11,177 nucleotides of DNA from Thermoplasmata archaeon (GTDB taxonomy: Archaea; Thermoplasmatota; Thermoplasmata; UBA184). Shown here piece after piece: positions 1 through 5,789 of the stretch (its first letter is position 1; each line of letters opens with the position of its first letter). The DNA lies in contig JAKAVH010000023.1 in the NCBI GenBank assembly GCA_021827545.1, forward strand, positions 1 through 11,177, written 5' to 3'. The notes under the pieces were generated by a model, which made no database searches, was not told where the DNA came from, and was given only the letters and a program-made list of their open reading frames with translations. Position numbers and translations under genes: made by a program.

Positions 1-769
1 AAGACAAACGTGAGGTCGTCGGCGACCACCCCGAACTTCACCAGCTGGCCGACCATCGTCCCGACAACCTCCTGGAACAGCTTCGTGTCGTTCTCGTTCC
101 CGGGATAGACCCGATGGTAGACCGGCAGGTGCTCGTCCGTCACGGCGGTGGCGAGCCCCACGAGCTTCGCCTGGAGATTCCCGTCCTTGGCGTGCCCGGG
201 CCTGGCCAGCTGTCGCTCCGGGTCGTCCTCGGGCGGCTGCTGCTCCGTCGAGAAGTTCGTCGGGTCGAAGAAGACGAGCGAGGGCCGGTGGCCCTTCCTC
301 ACCAGCTCCTCGCCGAGACGGAGGGTGATTTGCTCAACGACCTCGTCGGTAAGACGATCCATGTGTTCGAGGTAGAGCGGCAGGAGAGGTCGGGGAGACC
401 CTGAACGAACCGGAACAACGAGCGACTCGCCCAGTCGGTCATCCCGTTCTTCGAGACCGGCTCATGGGCGTGTCGGGCGATGAAGGCGAGGAGACTGAGC
501 GCGGTGGCGCGACTGCCGGTCAGCTCTTGGACGATCCGAGAGAACCCGAGCTCTTCGTCGGCGGCGAGGAACGCCGCGGTTGTGCCGAACGGGTAGGGGA
601 GGAACTCGAGCCCCTCGGTGTTGGTGTCCGGGTCGGTCAGACGGCGGGGGACCTCGTCCTGGATGCCCAGGTACATCTCGGCGACATTGACGACCTTGCC
701 GTCCCGACGCGCCTTCTGGACGAGATAGACGTAGGTCTGGGAGCCTCGGCGGCGGAAGCGGAACTGCAC
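1..769 (-). pseudogene. IS1634-type (DDE) transposase, frameshifted and cut by window edge
   Basis: This is the N-terminal part of a DDE transposase of the IS1634 type. From a GTG at 769, the first frame gives an N-terminus of the family style (FRFRRRGSQTYVYLVQKAR, then a short stretch ending MYLG) and runs to about position 385. There the family-like reading moves to another minus-strand frame: LYLEHMDRLTDEVVEQI, then SLVFFDPTNF with the first catalytic Asp, then GLATAVTDEHLPVYHRVYPGN and NDTKLFQEVV, and on to position 1. No stop occurs in that second frame. The change of frame lies at about 381-395 and needs a -1 or +2 shift. I see no classic slippery heptamer, so a disabling mutation or sequencing error is more likely than programmed frameshifting. 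The catalytic C-terminal part would lie beyond position 1. The family call is by recognition of the motif pattern; a related IS4-superfamily group is the alternative. Confidence 0.75.
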
Positions 770-798
770 ACGTAGGGAAACACCCCAACGTAATGAAC

Positions 799-825
799 AA
801 ATCGTTCAACTGCACGATACGATTT
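799..825. repeat. Inverted repeat AAATCGT...ACGATTT between two transposase genes
   Basis: AAATCGT (799-805) and ACGATTT (819-825) are perfect 7-base inverted repeats separated by 13 bases. A second, nested dyad TGAAC (794-798) and GTTCA (804-808) overlaps the left arm. The stretch of about 790-845 is visibly richer in A and T than its surroundings. It lies between the stop of the IS630-type transposase gene and the start of the IS1634-type gene, so it may be part of an insertion-sequence end, a transposase promoter or a terminator hairpin. The sequence does not decide between these. Confidence 0.4.
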
Positions 826-831
826 ACCTGG

Positions 832-1959
832 TCATGCTAATTGAATAAGATACCCCCAACGCCCCTTCGAGGTGAATCCGGTCGGACCTCCAAAGTCGGG
901 TCGGATCCTCTCGCGGAGCGCCTGCGGGGTCGGAAAGTCGTTGGGCGTCAGCGCCTTGCGGGTGAGGGCCGAGAAGTAGCTCTCGATCACGTTGAGCCAA
1001 CTCGAGTGGGTCGGTGTGTAGACCGGCCGGGCGTTCGGGTGTCGCCTCGGCAACCAATACGAGAAGGTCGCGGGGTGATGGGAATGGCCATGGTCGAGTA
1101 TCCAGAAGACCGTCGCGGCCGAGCGATACGGTTCTCGGGCCATCATTGCATCGACGAACCGATAGAAGGTCACCTTGTTGTTGGCCTCGGGAAGGCCCCC
1201 GACGACCTTCCCTCGACCGGCGTATAGGGCGGCAAGATAGGTGACGATCTCCCGCCGCTCGTATTCGTGCTCCACTCGGATCGGATGGCCCGACGAAGGG
1301 GCTCGGGTGGGTCGAGTGCGTCGTAGGGGTTGGATGCAGGTCTTCTCATCCGCCGAGAGGACATACTCGTCAGGGCCGGGAGGTCGGCCTTCCCAACGGC
1401 GGTGGTCGAGGTCGATCACCGGCTCGGCGAACGCGCGGAAGTACGGGTCCCGAGGGAACTTCCAATAGCGGAAGCGCCAAGGTCGGAGGGCATCGGACCG
1501 GAGCCATCGGGCGATGGTCGAGCGGCTGGGAGCGGGGGGCATCTCGTGACGGATCTCCCGAGCGATGTCGGCATAGGAGATGCGGCTGAGCGAAAGCCCT
1601 CGGCGAGCGGGCAGTTCGCAGGCGAGGACCACCACCGTGGCCCGGTCGATGTCGGAGGAGATCCGAGGGCGACCGGGTCGAGAGCGGTCCTCGAGATCGT
1701 GCTCCGGGTCCTCTACGAACCGACGGCGCCAGAGACGGACGGTGTTGACGGCGAGGTGGAGTGGTCGGGCGATGACAGCGTTTGGTCTTCCGTGATCGGC
1801 CAACAGGACGATCTGCGCCCGCTGGACTTCCCGCAGAGGCGCGGTGCGCTGGTGTACGAGCCGCCGCCATCGACGGCGTTGCACCCGACCGAGGTGAATG
1901 GCGGCTTCTGGTTGGGGTCCATGCGCTCTCCATCGCGGCATCCCCCGACGGGAACGCAC
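832..1959 (-). CDS. IS630-family transposase
   Basis: A 375-residue DDE transposase of the IS630/Tc1-mariner superfamily. Residues 45-82 form a helix-turn-helix (RAQIVLLADHG, then VNTVRLWRRRF), followed by the PGRPR linker (residues 95-99). A second DNA-binding part (SRSTIARWLRSDALRPWR) leads into the RNase-H-like catalytic domain. The catalytic acids visible are D204 in SADEKTCIQ, D289 in WILDHGHSHH and E326 in HSSWLNVIESYFSAL. The usual second motif is LDN; here Asn is replaced by His. The C-terminus (after about residue 350) departs from the usual ending with its F-x-W-x-(Y/F)-T motif and seems to stop early, so activity is uncertain. The start is GTG at 1959; an in-frame ATG at 1941 is an alternative. 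It mobilises its own element and has no role in the host gene context. Confidence 0.9.
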   Translation of the reverse strand: MRSRRGMPRWRAHGPQPEAAIHLGRVQRRRWRRLVHQRTAPLREVQRAQIVLLADHGRPNAVIARPLHLAVNTVRLWRRRFVEDPEHDLEDRSRPGRPRISSDIDRATVVVLACELPARRGLSLSRISYADIAREIRHEMPPAPSRSTIARWLRSDALRPWRFRYWKFPRDPYFRAFAEPVIDLDHRRWEGRPPGPDEYVLSADEKTCIQPLRRTRPTRAPSSGHPIRVEHEYERREIVTYLAALYAGRGKVVGGLPEANNKVTFYRFVDAMMAREPYRSAATVFWILDHGHSHHPATFSYWLPRRHPNARPVYTPTHSSWLNVIESYFSALTRKALTPNDFPTPQALRERIRPDFGGPTGFTSKGRWGYLIQLA

Positions 1960-2058
1960 TCACGATAAGTGGCGCAAGCTCCACTCGCAAGGCATGAGGC
2001 GGAACCACTCAAGGATTAACGGCAGGGTGGACTAGCGCACGCTGGCCGGTGGGGCTAA

Positions 2059-2859
2059 ATGGCCGTGAACGGTGGGACCCGGGTCATGGGATATCGGTGG
2101 TCGGACGTTCCGGGAAGCCCCCGACTGCGGCCCGGCTCGGTCGTCGTTTCCTCGTTTCCGGGCGCCGGCCTCGCGACGACCGTGGCGGCGCACTACCTGA
2201 TCCGCTCGCTCAAGCTGCCGCGGGTCGGGCTCGTCGAAGGCAGCGAAACGCCGCCCGTCGCCGTCGTCCAGGGCGGGATCGTCCACCCACCGGTCCGGGT
2301 CTACGGCCGCGACGATCTCGCCCTCATCATGTCGGAATTCCCGCCAACGCCCGCGCAAGCGTCCCAACTCGCCGCCGCGATCCTGGACGGAGCGATCGAG
2401 CGCCGGGCCCGCTTCGTCCTCTGCCTGGAGGGGGTCGTCCCGCATCCGGTGGAGGATGGGGCGGCGTCGGCGGACGACGACCCCGACATGGTCTGGATCG
2501 TCTACGCCCAGCGGAATCCGACGGTGGAAAAGATGTTCGCGCCGGCCCGGGCGCGCCTCTTGGAGGATGGCGTCATCGGCGGCGTCACGGGCGCGCTATT
2601 GGTGCGGGCGATCCCACTCGAGATGCCGGTCGCGACCCTCCTCGTCAGCAGCCGAAGCCCCGAAGGGTACCCCGACCATCGGGCGGGCGCGGTGTTGCTC
2701 GAGACGTTCGACCGACTCGTTCCCGAGGCGAGCATCGACACGGCGCCGATCCGGGCCCAAGCCGCCCAGATCGAGCGGATCTTGCGTCAGTCGATGAAGC
2801 CCGCGGCCAAGGCCGCTTCGCCGGAGGCCGCCCCGATGCCGGCCGAGATGTACCGATAG
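2059..2859 (+). CDS. PAC2-family proteasome assembly chaperone with C-terminal HbYX motif
   Basis: A 266-residue protein of the PAC2 family (archaeal PbaA/PbaB-like, ATP-grasp-like neighbours in COG2047/COG1938). Early in the protein, VVVSSFPGAGLATTVAAHYL (about residues 28-47) matches the family's glycine-rich F-P-G-x-G-L signature, followed by a typical strand/helix pattern (LKLPRVGLVEG). The family helps assemble 20S proteasome alpha rings in the cytosol. After an Ala/Pro-rich flexible tail (about 246-262) the protein ends in E-M-Y-R. The last three residues fit hydrophobic-Tyr-X (HbYX), the motif by which proteasome activators and some archaeal Pba proteins dock into alpha-ring pockets. 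The start is ATG at 2059 with a weak GGTGGGG purine stretch 4 bases before it; ATG 2086 is an alternative. The gene meets its right neighbour tail to tail with an 11-base gap. The IS630 gene lies close upstream, so its original promoter may have been displaced. Confidence 0.8.
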   Translation: MAVNGGTRVMGYRWSDVPGSPRLRPGSVVVSSFPGAGLATTVAAHYLIRSLKLPRVGLVEGSETPPVAVVQGGIVHPPVRVYGRDDLALIMSEFPPTPAQASQLAAAILDGAIERRARFVLCLEGVVPHPVEDGAASADDDPDMVWIVYAQRNPTVEKMFAPARARLLEDGVIGGVTGALLVRAIPLEMPVATLLVSSRSPEGYPDHRAGAVLLETFDRLVPEASIDTAPIRAQAAQIERILRQSMKPAAKAASPEAAPMPAEMYR

Positions 2860-2870
2860 CGATCGGCCGG

Positions 2871-3053
2871 TCAGGCGGCCTCGGCGTCGCTGTACGTCAT
2901 CAGGTAGGCGAGGCCGCCGACGAGCACCGCGAAGAGCCCGAATAGCGAGATCGGATTCGCCGAGAACCAGATGACGGTGACGAAGATGAGGACCACGGGG
3001 AGCACGACGACGAGCAAGGCGACCGACGTCCGACCGCTGAGCGACAGCCGCAC
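2871..3053 (-). CDS. Small two-helix membrane protein
   Basis: A 60-residue protein from a GTG at 3053. Apart from a basic N-terminus (two Arg in the first eight residues) and a short acidic tail (SDAEAA), it is almost entirely two hydrophobic segments: about residues 10-31 (VALLVVVLPVVLIFVTVIWF) and about 36-55 (SLFGLFAVLVGGLAYLMTY). These are separated by a short SANPI turn, giving a hairpin with both ends probably cytoplasmic. The alternative frame across the same DNA gives only Ser/Arg-rich low-complexity sequence, which supports this frame. A TATA-like box is centred about 26 bases before the GTG, as expected for a leaderless archaeal transcript, although the gene also follows the FtsZ-like gene on the same strand with an 84-base gap. 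I do not recognise the family and assign no function. Confidence 0.65.
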   Translation of the reverse strand: MRLSLSGRTSVALLVVVLPVVLIFVTVIWFSANPISLFGLFAVLVGGLAYLMTYSDAEAA

Positions 3054-3075
3054 GGCGCCGTCGACCGTCCGCTCG

Positions 3076-3083
3076 GCTTAAGC
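3076..3083 (-). promoter_or_regulatory. TATA-like box for the small membrane protein gene
   Basis: On the minus strand the sequence reads AAGCTTAAGCC. The GCTTAAGC core is centred 26-27 bases before the GTG at 3053, the spacing expected when an archaeal transcript begins at or next to the start codon. The box is short and self-complementary, and the call rests mainly on position. Confidence 0.35.
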
Positions 3084-3137
3084 TTCACGGCGGCGGGGAA
3101 ACCGACGGCGCCGATCCCGGCGACGGCTCGACTGCGC

Positions 3138-4073
3138 TCAGTTCGGCGGCGTCGGACGCGCGGCGGCTCCCTCGACCTCGAACGTCACGTCCGCGCCGCC
3201 GGCCGGGGCGATGGCGGGAAGCGGGGCTTCCGGCGCCATCGGCGGCGTCGCCTCGATCGGCACGACCGGTGGCTGCCAGAGGGGGTCGACGGCCGGGGCG
3301 ACGATCGGCGGTGCGGAGAGCGGCGGTTCGCTCGAAACGGCGCGCGCGGTCATTGCCCGCAGCGTGCTCTCGAGGGGGATCAGGTAGGTCTGCTCAATGT
3401 ACTCCCGGATCTCAGCCGCCCAGTGGCTCGCGAGACGGCTCATCGGGAGCCGGGGGTTCCGTTCCTGGGCCGCCTCGTTGTCCAGGACCCGCAATTCGGC
3501 CTCGCCGCGCTCGTGCTTGTCGACGTCCGGGCCGATGAACTCGAGGTGGGCTTGGACCCGCTCCGCGATCGCCCGCCGCTCGCGCTCGCACGCGAACGGC
3601 TTGACGACGAACGCCGAGACGAAGTCCGACCGCGTGCAGGCGAGCTCGAGCGCAAACGGAAAGACGCCGCTTCCCGTGCCTCCGCCGAGGCTCGACACGA
3701 TCACCGTGAACGATGCGTTTTGGTAGACCCGCTCGAGCGTCGTCCGGGCCGCCCGGGCGAGCGTGCCGGCCACCTGCGCGGAGCCGGCCGTCCCCCCGTC
3801 GAGGAGCGAGCCGGGCGCGAGACAGATGCGGTGATCAAATTCCTCGAGGCCCTGGACGCTCGCGTCGCAGTTGATCGCGACCGTCTCAAAGAAGCGGATC
3901 CGCTGGCGGGCGAGCTCTCGCCCGATGCGCACGCCCCCGCCTCCGATCGCGACGAGCACGCATCGCACGTTTGCTAGCGCGGCCGTCGTGACCGCCGTCC
4001 CGTTCTCACTCGTTCGCTCGTCGATCTTACCCCCGGGAGCGTCCGGCTCCCGGCGGTCGCTGGCCTCGTACAC
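3138..4073 (-). CDS. Tubulin/FtsZ-superfamily GTPase-domain protein with proline-rich tail, C-terminal domain missing
   Basis: A 311-residue protein. The tubulin/FtsZ nucleotide-binding fold is recognisable from VLVAIGGGGVRIGREL (about 39-54, T1 loop), through AINCDA (66-71, the FtsZ AINTDA position), to the signature loop SSLGGGTGSG (127-136). FVVKPFACERERR follows, like the FtsZ 'TRPF..E' strand. ELRVLDNEA (193-201) lies where FtsZ has its nucleotide-contacting N-D-R. The recognisable part ends in a helix like H7 (about 212-240). The T7 loop with its catalytic acidic residues and the whole C-terminal tubulin domain are absent; about 60 residues rich in Pro and Ala follow to the end. Known FtsZ and CetZ are longer and two-domain. 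The GTG start at 4073 has an excellent ribosome-binding site (GAGGGGTG) 5 bases before it. The gene lies 39 bases downstream of the RHH gene on the same strand, so co-transcription is likely. It may bind GTP without forming canonical filaments, or need a partner for the missing half. Confidence 0.75.
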   Translation of the reverse strand: MYEASDRREPDAPGGKIDERTSENGTAVTTAALANVRCVLVAIGGGGVRIGRELARQRIRFFETVAINCDASVQGLEEFDHRICLAPGSLLDGGTAGSAQVAGTLARAARTTLERVYQNASFTVIVSSLGGGTGSGVFPFALELACTRSDFVSAFVVKPFACERERRAIAERVQAHLEFIGPDVDKHERGEAELRVLDNEAAQERNPRLPMSRLASHWAAEIREYIEQTYLIPLESTLRAMTARAVSSEPPLSAPPIVAPAVDPLWQPPVVPIEATPPMAPEAPLPAIAPAGGADVTFEVEGAAARPTPPN

Positions 4074-4112
4074 GGATCCACCCCTCTTTCGCCGCGCTCG
4101 TGCTGCCCCGTC

Positions 4113-4616
4113 CTACCGGCCCAGCACCCCCCGGCGCTCGAGGTCTTTCCCGCTCTCCTCGAGCGCGCCGACGGTCGCTCCGGTCGATGCGGCCTCCCGG
4201 ATCCGTTCGTGCGTGCGTCGAACGAGCTCGGTCAGTTTGAGCTCGCTCTCCGCTCGCCGAACCAATTCCGCGAGGACGTCGTCGACCCGGCGGCCGTTGC
4301 AGACCTTCGCCGCGTACGCCACGAGCGTGGCATACTCGTCGGGGCGTAGACGAACCGTGGCTTCGACCAAGCCGTCGGCGTCCACGCGCGGGGTCGGGAG
4401 GTTCGACCAAGCTCGGGCCCGCAGAAACGCGTGCAGCGCGGCTCTCATCAACTCCGATCGGCTCGAAAACTCGCCCCGGGCGACGTGGGAGTCGAGCAGT
4501 TCGAGTTCGTCTCGGTTGCACCGTAGCGCGATGCGCGCGTCGTCCGCCGACCCGGCCCGCTCGCGCTCGCGGCGCACCGACGCGCGAGCGGTCGCAGGAC
4601 GGGACTTGTCGAACAC
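4113..4616 (-). CDS. Tandem ribbon-helix-helix (RHH) DNA-binding regulator
   Basis: A 167-residue basic protein. Residues about 28-66 form a clear CopG-like RHH unit: a strand (RIALRC), then helix NRDELELLDSHVARGEF, a turn with SSRSE, and helix LMRAALHAFL. Residues about 84-123 look like a second copy: strand VEATVRL, helix RPDEYATLVAYAAKV, then VDDVLAELVRRAE. A charged helical tail (124-162) follows. RHH proteins bind DNA as dimers through the paired strands; two units in one chain could mimic a dimer. The gene is first in the minus-strand run and sits 39 bases before the FtsZ-like gene. In haloarchaea the RHH protein CdrS regulates a tubulin homologue (ftsZ2), so a role in controlling this locus is a reasonable inference. 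The start is GTG at 4616, with a TATA-like box about 32 bases upstream. The second RHH copy is inferred from pattern, not from a database hit. Confidence 0.75.
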   Translation of the reverse strand: MFDKSRPATARASVRRERERAGSADDARIALRCNRDELELLDSHVARGEFSSRSELMRAALHAFLRARAWSNLPTPRVDADGLVEATVRLRPDEYATLVAYAAKVCNGRRVDDVLAELVRRAESELKLTELVRRTHERIREAASTGATVGALEESGKDLERRGVLGR

Positions 4617-4739
4617 AGCGAGCGACCGTATGGAAAATTCTCGTACTTAAACCCGGGGTCGACTTCGCGAGAGAAAAGCCGGCACGCCGTTGGACGACGA
4701 TCTCTGAGGTGTCGAACGAAGAACGCTTGTTGTCGAACA
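4606..4739. repeat. Repeated TTGTCGAACA boxes around the RHH promoter
   Basis: TTGTCGAACA occurs at 4606-4615, overlapping the GTG start of the RHH gene, and again at 4730-4739. A shorter copy, TGTCGAAC, lies at 4710-4717, 21 bases (two helical turns) from the equivalent bases of the upstream copy. The boxes flank the TATA-like element at 4644-4651. This arrangement would suit autoregulation by a dimeric DNA-binding protein such as the RHH product. GTCGAAC is common in this GC-rich sequence, so chance is a serious alternative. Confidence 0.3.
4644..4651 (-). promoter_or_regulatory. TATA box of the RHH / FtsZ-like operon
   Basis: On the minus strand the sequence reads CCGGGTTTAAGTACG. TTTAAGTA is a good archaeal TATA-like box, preceded by a G/C-rich stretch where a BRE would lie. 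It is centred about 32 bases before the GTG at 4616, which predicts a transcript with a leader of only a few bases. Confidence 0.5.
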
Positions 4740-4989
4740 GCTCGATCCCGCAATCCCCCCTTGTATAACACTCCCCCGCGCGCGCCCTCGCGCCGGTGCG
4801 GTCGACGCGTTCCGCTTTGGCTGCGGACCCGGCCGACGATGGCCGCCAAGCCGGGTTTCGAAGGCGCGAGCGCTCCGCCGCCGGCCGTCGACTCGGCTTT
4901 GAGCGTTCGGTTCATTCGGAACGGACCCGTACGGGTCCGCGGAGTTCTCTTGCCGCCGAAGGTTCAAGAGGGGTGAGTGCGTCGGCCCC
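4652..4989. other. Divergent intergenic region between RHH gene and pilin gene
   Basis: I find no convincing gene or tRNA in these roughly 340 bases. Frames open here give Arg/Pro-rich sequence without domain signs. The region holds two TGTCGAAC boxes (4710-4738), an A/T-rich TTGTATAACA at 4761-4770 that could be a TATA box on either strand, a perfect 18-base palindrome at 4922-4939, and a purine-rich ribosome-binding-site-like stretch (GAGGGGTG) at 4968-4975. If the box at about 4765 drives the pilin gene, that transcript has a long structured leader of about 200 bases. Confidence 0.5.
4922..4939. promoter_or_regulatory. Perfect 18-base palindrome upstream of pilin gene
   Basis: CGGACCCGTACGGGTCCG is identical to its own reverse complement. 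As RNA it folds into a 7-base-pair GC-rich stem with a GTAC loop. As DNA it is a two-fold symmetric site fit for a dimeric regulator. It lies about 54 bases before the pilin start codon and has no T-tract after it, so a bacterial-type terminator is unlikely. An operator or a leader hairpin controlling the pilin gene is inferred. Confidence 0.5.
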
Positions 4990-4992
4990 GTG

Positions 4993-5646
4993 ATGAGAAG
5001 CGAACGTCGCGCCCGTCGCCCGTCGATGTTGTGGGGTCGATCGAGCTGGCGAAGAGGGTCTCGCCGAGGTGTATCGCCGGTGATCGCGACGATCCTTCTC
5101 GTGGCCATTACGGTCGCGTTGGCGGTCGCCCTTTGGGTCGCGATCACGACGTACTTCAAGGTCCCTGCGTCGATCGACCTCGCCTCCTCTCTGTCGGTCG
5201 CCGCACCGTCCGCCTACGGCGAGGCCGGTCCCGGCTGCTTCGGGCCGGGCGCCACCTGCTTCTGGTACAACATCAGCATTTCGAGCACCCAAAACGGCGT
5301 GACCGCGAGTTCGGTGACGGTCGGCGTCTTGAGCAGTTCGGGCGGACCGGTCGCCTTGCAAAATGCGTCCTTGACACTCGAGAATCGCGTGGGGGTGCCG
5401 TGCCAAGTCGCTGTCTACAACTTGACCACGAATACGTGGACCGCCTCGTCCGGGCCGGGGTCGTGCTCGGGAGCGAATCCGAACTCTCCGCTTTCGCCCG
5501 GGGAAGCGTTTGTGTTGATGGTCGCCGGACCGGCCAGCGGCCCGTCTTCGGCCAACCTCTGGGGCCACAACTACGCCTTCACGTTATTCGGCGTGAACGG
5601 GTTTACCGGATCGACCAGCACCCTTCTCGGTCCTCCGACCCCTTGA
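4993..5646 (+). CDS. Archaeal type IV pilin / archaellin-like prepilin
   Basis: A 217-residue secreted pilin subunit. A basic leader of 26 residues ends in RRG and is followed by VSPVIATILLVAITVALAVALWV. This is the class III signal peptide and hydrophobic helix typical of the archaeal type IV pilin N-terminal family, cut by the PibD/FlaK-type prepilin peptidase between Gly and Val. The helix anchors the subunit in the membrane before pilus assembly. The outer domain is rich in Ser, Thr, Gly and Asn, has three N-x-S/T sequons (NIS, NAS, NLT) suggesting N-glycosylation, and four Cys that could form two disulfides. The start is ATG at 4993; GTG at 4990 is directly adjacent and in frame, and ATG at 5026 would give a shorter leader. 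GAGGGGTG at 4968 is a rather distant ribosome-binding site. No assembly ATPase or platform gene is in view, so the subunit may be used by machinery encoded elsewhere. Confidence 0.85.
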   Translation: MRSERRARRPSMLWGRSSWRRGSRRGVSPVIATILLVAITVALAVALWVAITTYFKVPASIDLASSLSVAAPSAYGEAGPGCFGPGATCFWYNISISSTQNGVTASSVTVGVLSSSGGPVALQNASLTLENRVGVPCQVAVYNLTTNTWTASSGPGSCSGANPNSPLSPGEAFVLMVAGPASGPSSANLWGHNYAFTLFGVNGFTGSTSTLLGPPTP

Positions 5647-5789
5647 GCCGCCGCCCGCGGGACGGACACCGGACACTGCGTCGATCGGAGAACGGCCCGG
5701 AAGCCGTAGCCGATTGGCCGCCACCATCGACCGGGAACGAACGTCGGGGGCCGGCGGGATATGTTTGGCCGACCGAGAAACGGACCGCG

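Larger units (their letters stand above)
770..2040 (-). mobile_element. IS630-family insertion sequence (ends approximate)
   Basis: The unit consists of one IS630-type transposase gene plus short non-coding flanks (about 60 bases on the left, 80 on the right). IS630 elements insert at TA dinucleotides. TA steps are present at 773-774 and 2033-2034, and the sequences just inside them are only weakly similar when compared as inverted repeats, so the ends given here are approximate. The left flank directly abuts the start of the IS1634-type transposase gene and the right flank ends close to the start of the PAC2 gene. The element therefore appears to have landed in, or beside, an older insertion sequence. 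Confidence 0.5.

Noticed and set aside
1330..1968. 212-codon plus-strand frame inside the IS630 element
   Set aside because: Antisense to a recognised transposase with intact D, D, E motifs.
773..2034. TA-flanked terminal inverted repeats for the IS630 element
   Set aside because: The bases inside the two TA steps share only short, gapped matches (an ACCC and a CGT-TAAT part), too weak to state as real ends.
2049..2945. 298-codon plus-strand frame overlapping the PAC2 gene
   Set aside because: Arg/Gly/Pro-rich shadow in another frame of the same strand; the PAC2 frame has family motifs and a sensible C-terminus.
3423..3977. 184-codon plus-strand frame
   Set aside because: Lies opposite the FtsZ-like gene; Arg/Asp/Glu-rich composition of an antisense frame and no domain.
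4790..4920. tRNA-like or other RNA gene before the pilin gene
   Set aside because: GGTTC-like pieces are present but no cloverleaf with matching acceptor and T arms could be built.
4448..5159. Several minus-strand and plus-strand frames in the RHH-pilin intergenic region
   Set aside because: Arg/Ser/Pro-rich, overlapping each other and the genes on both sides, with no domain signs or good starts.
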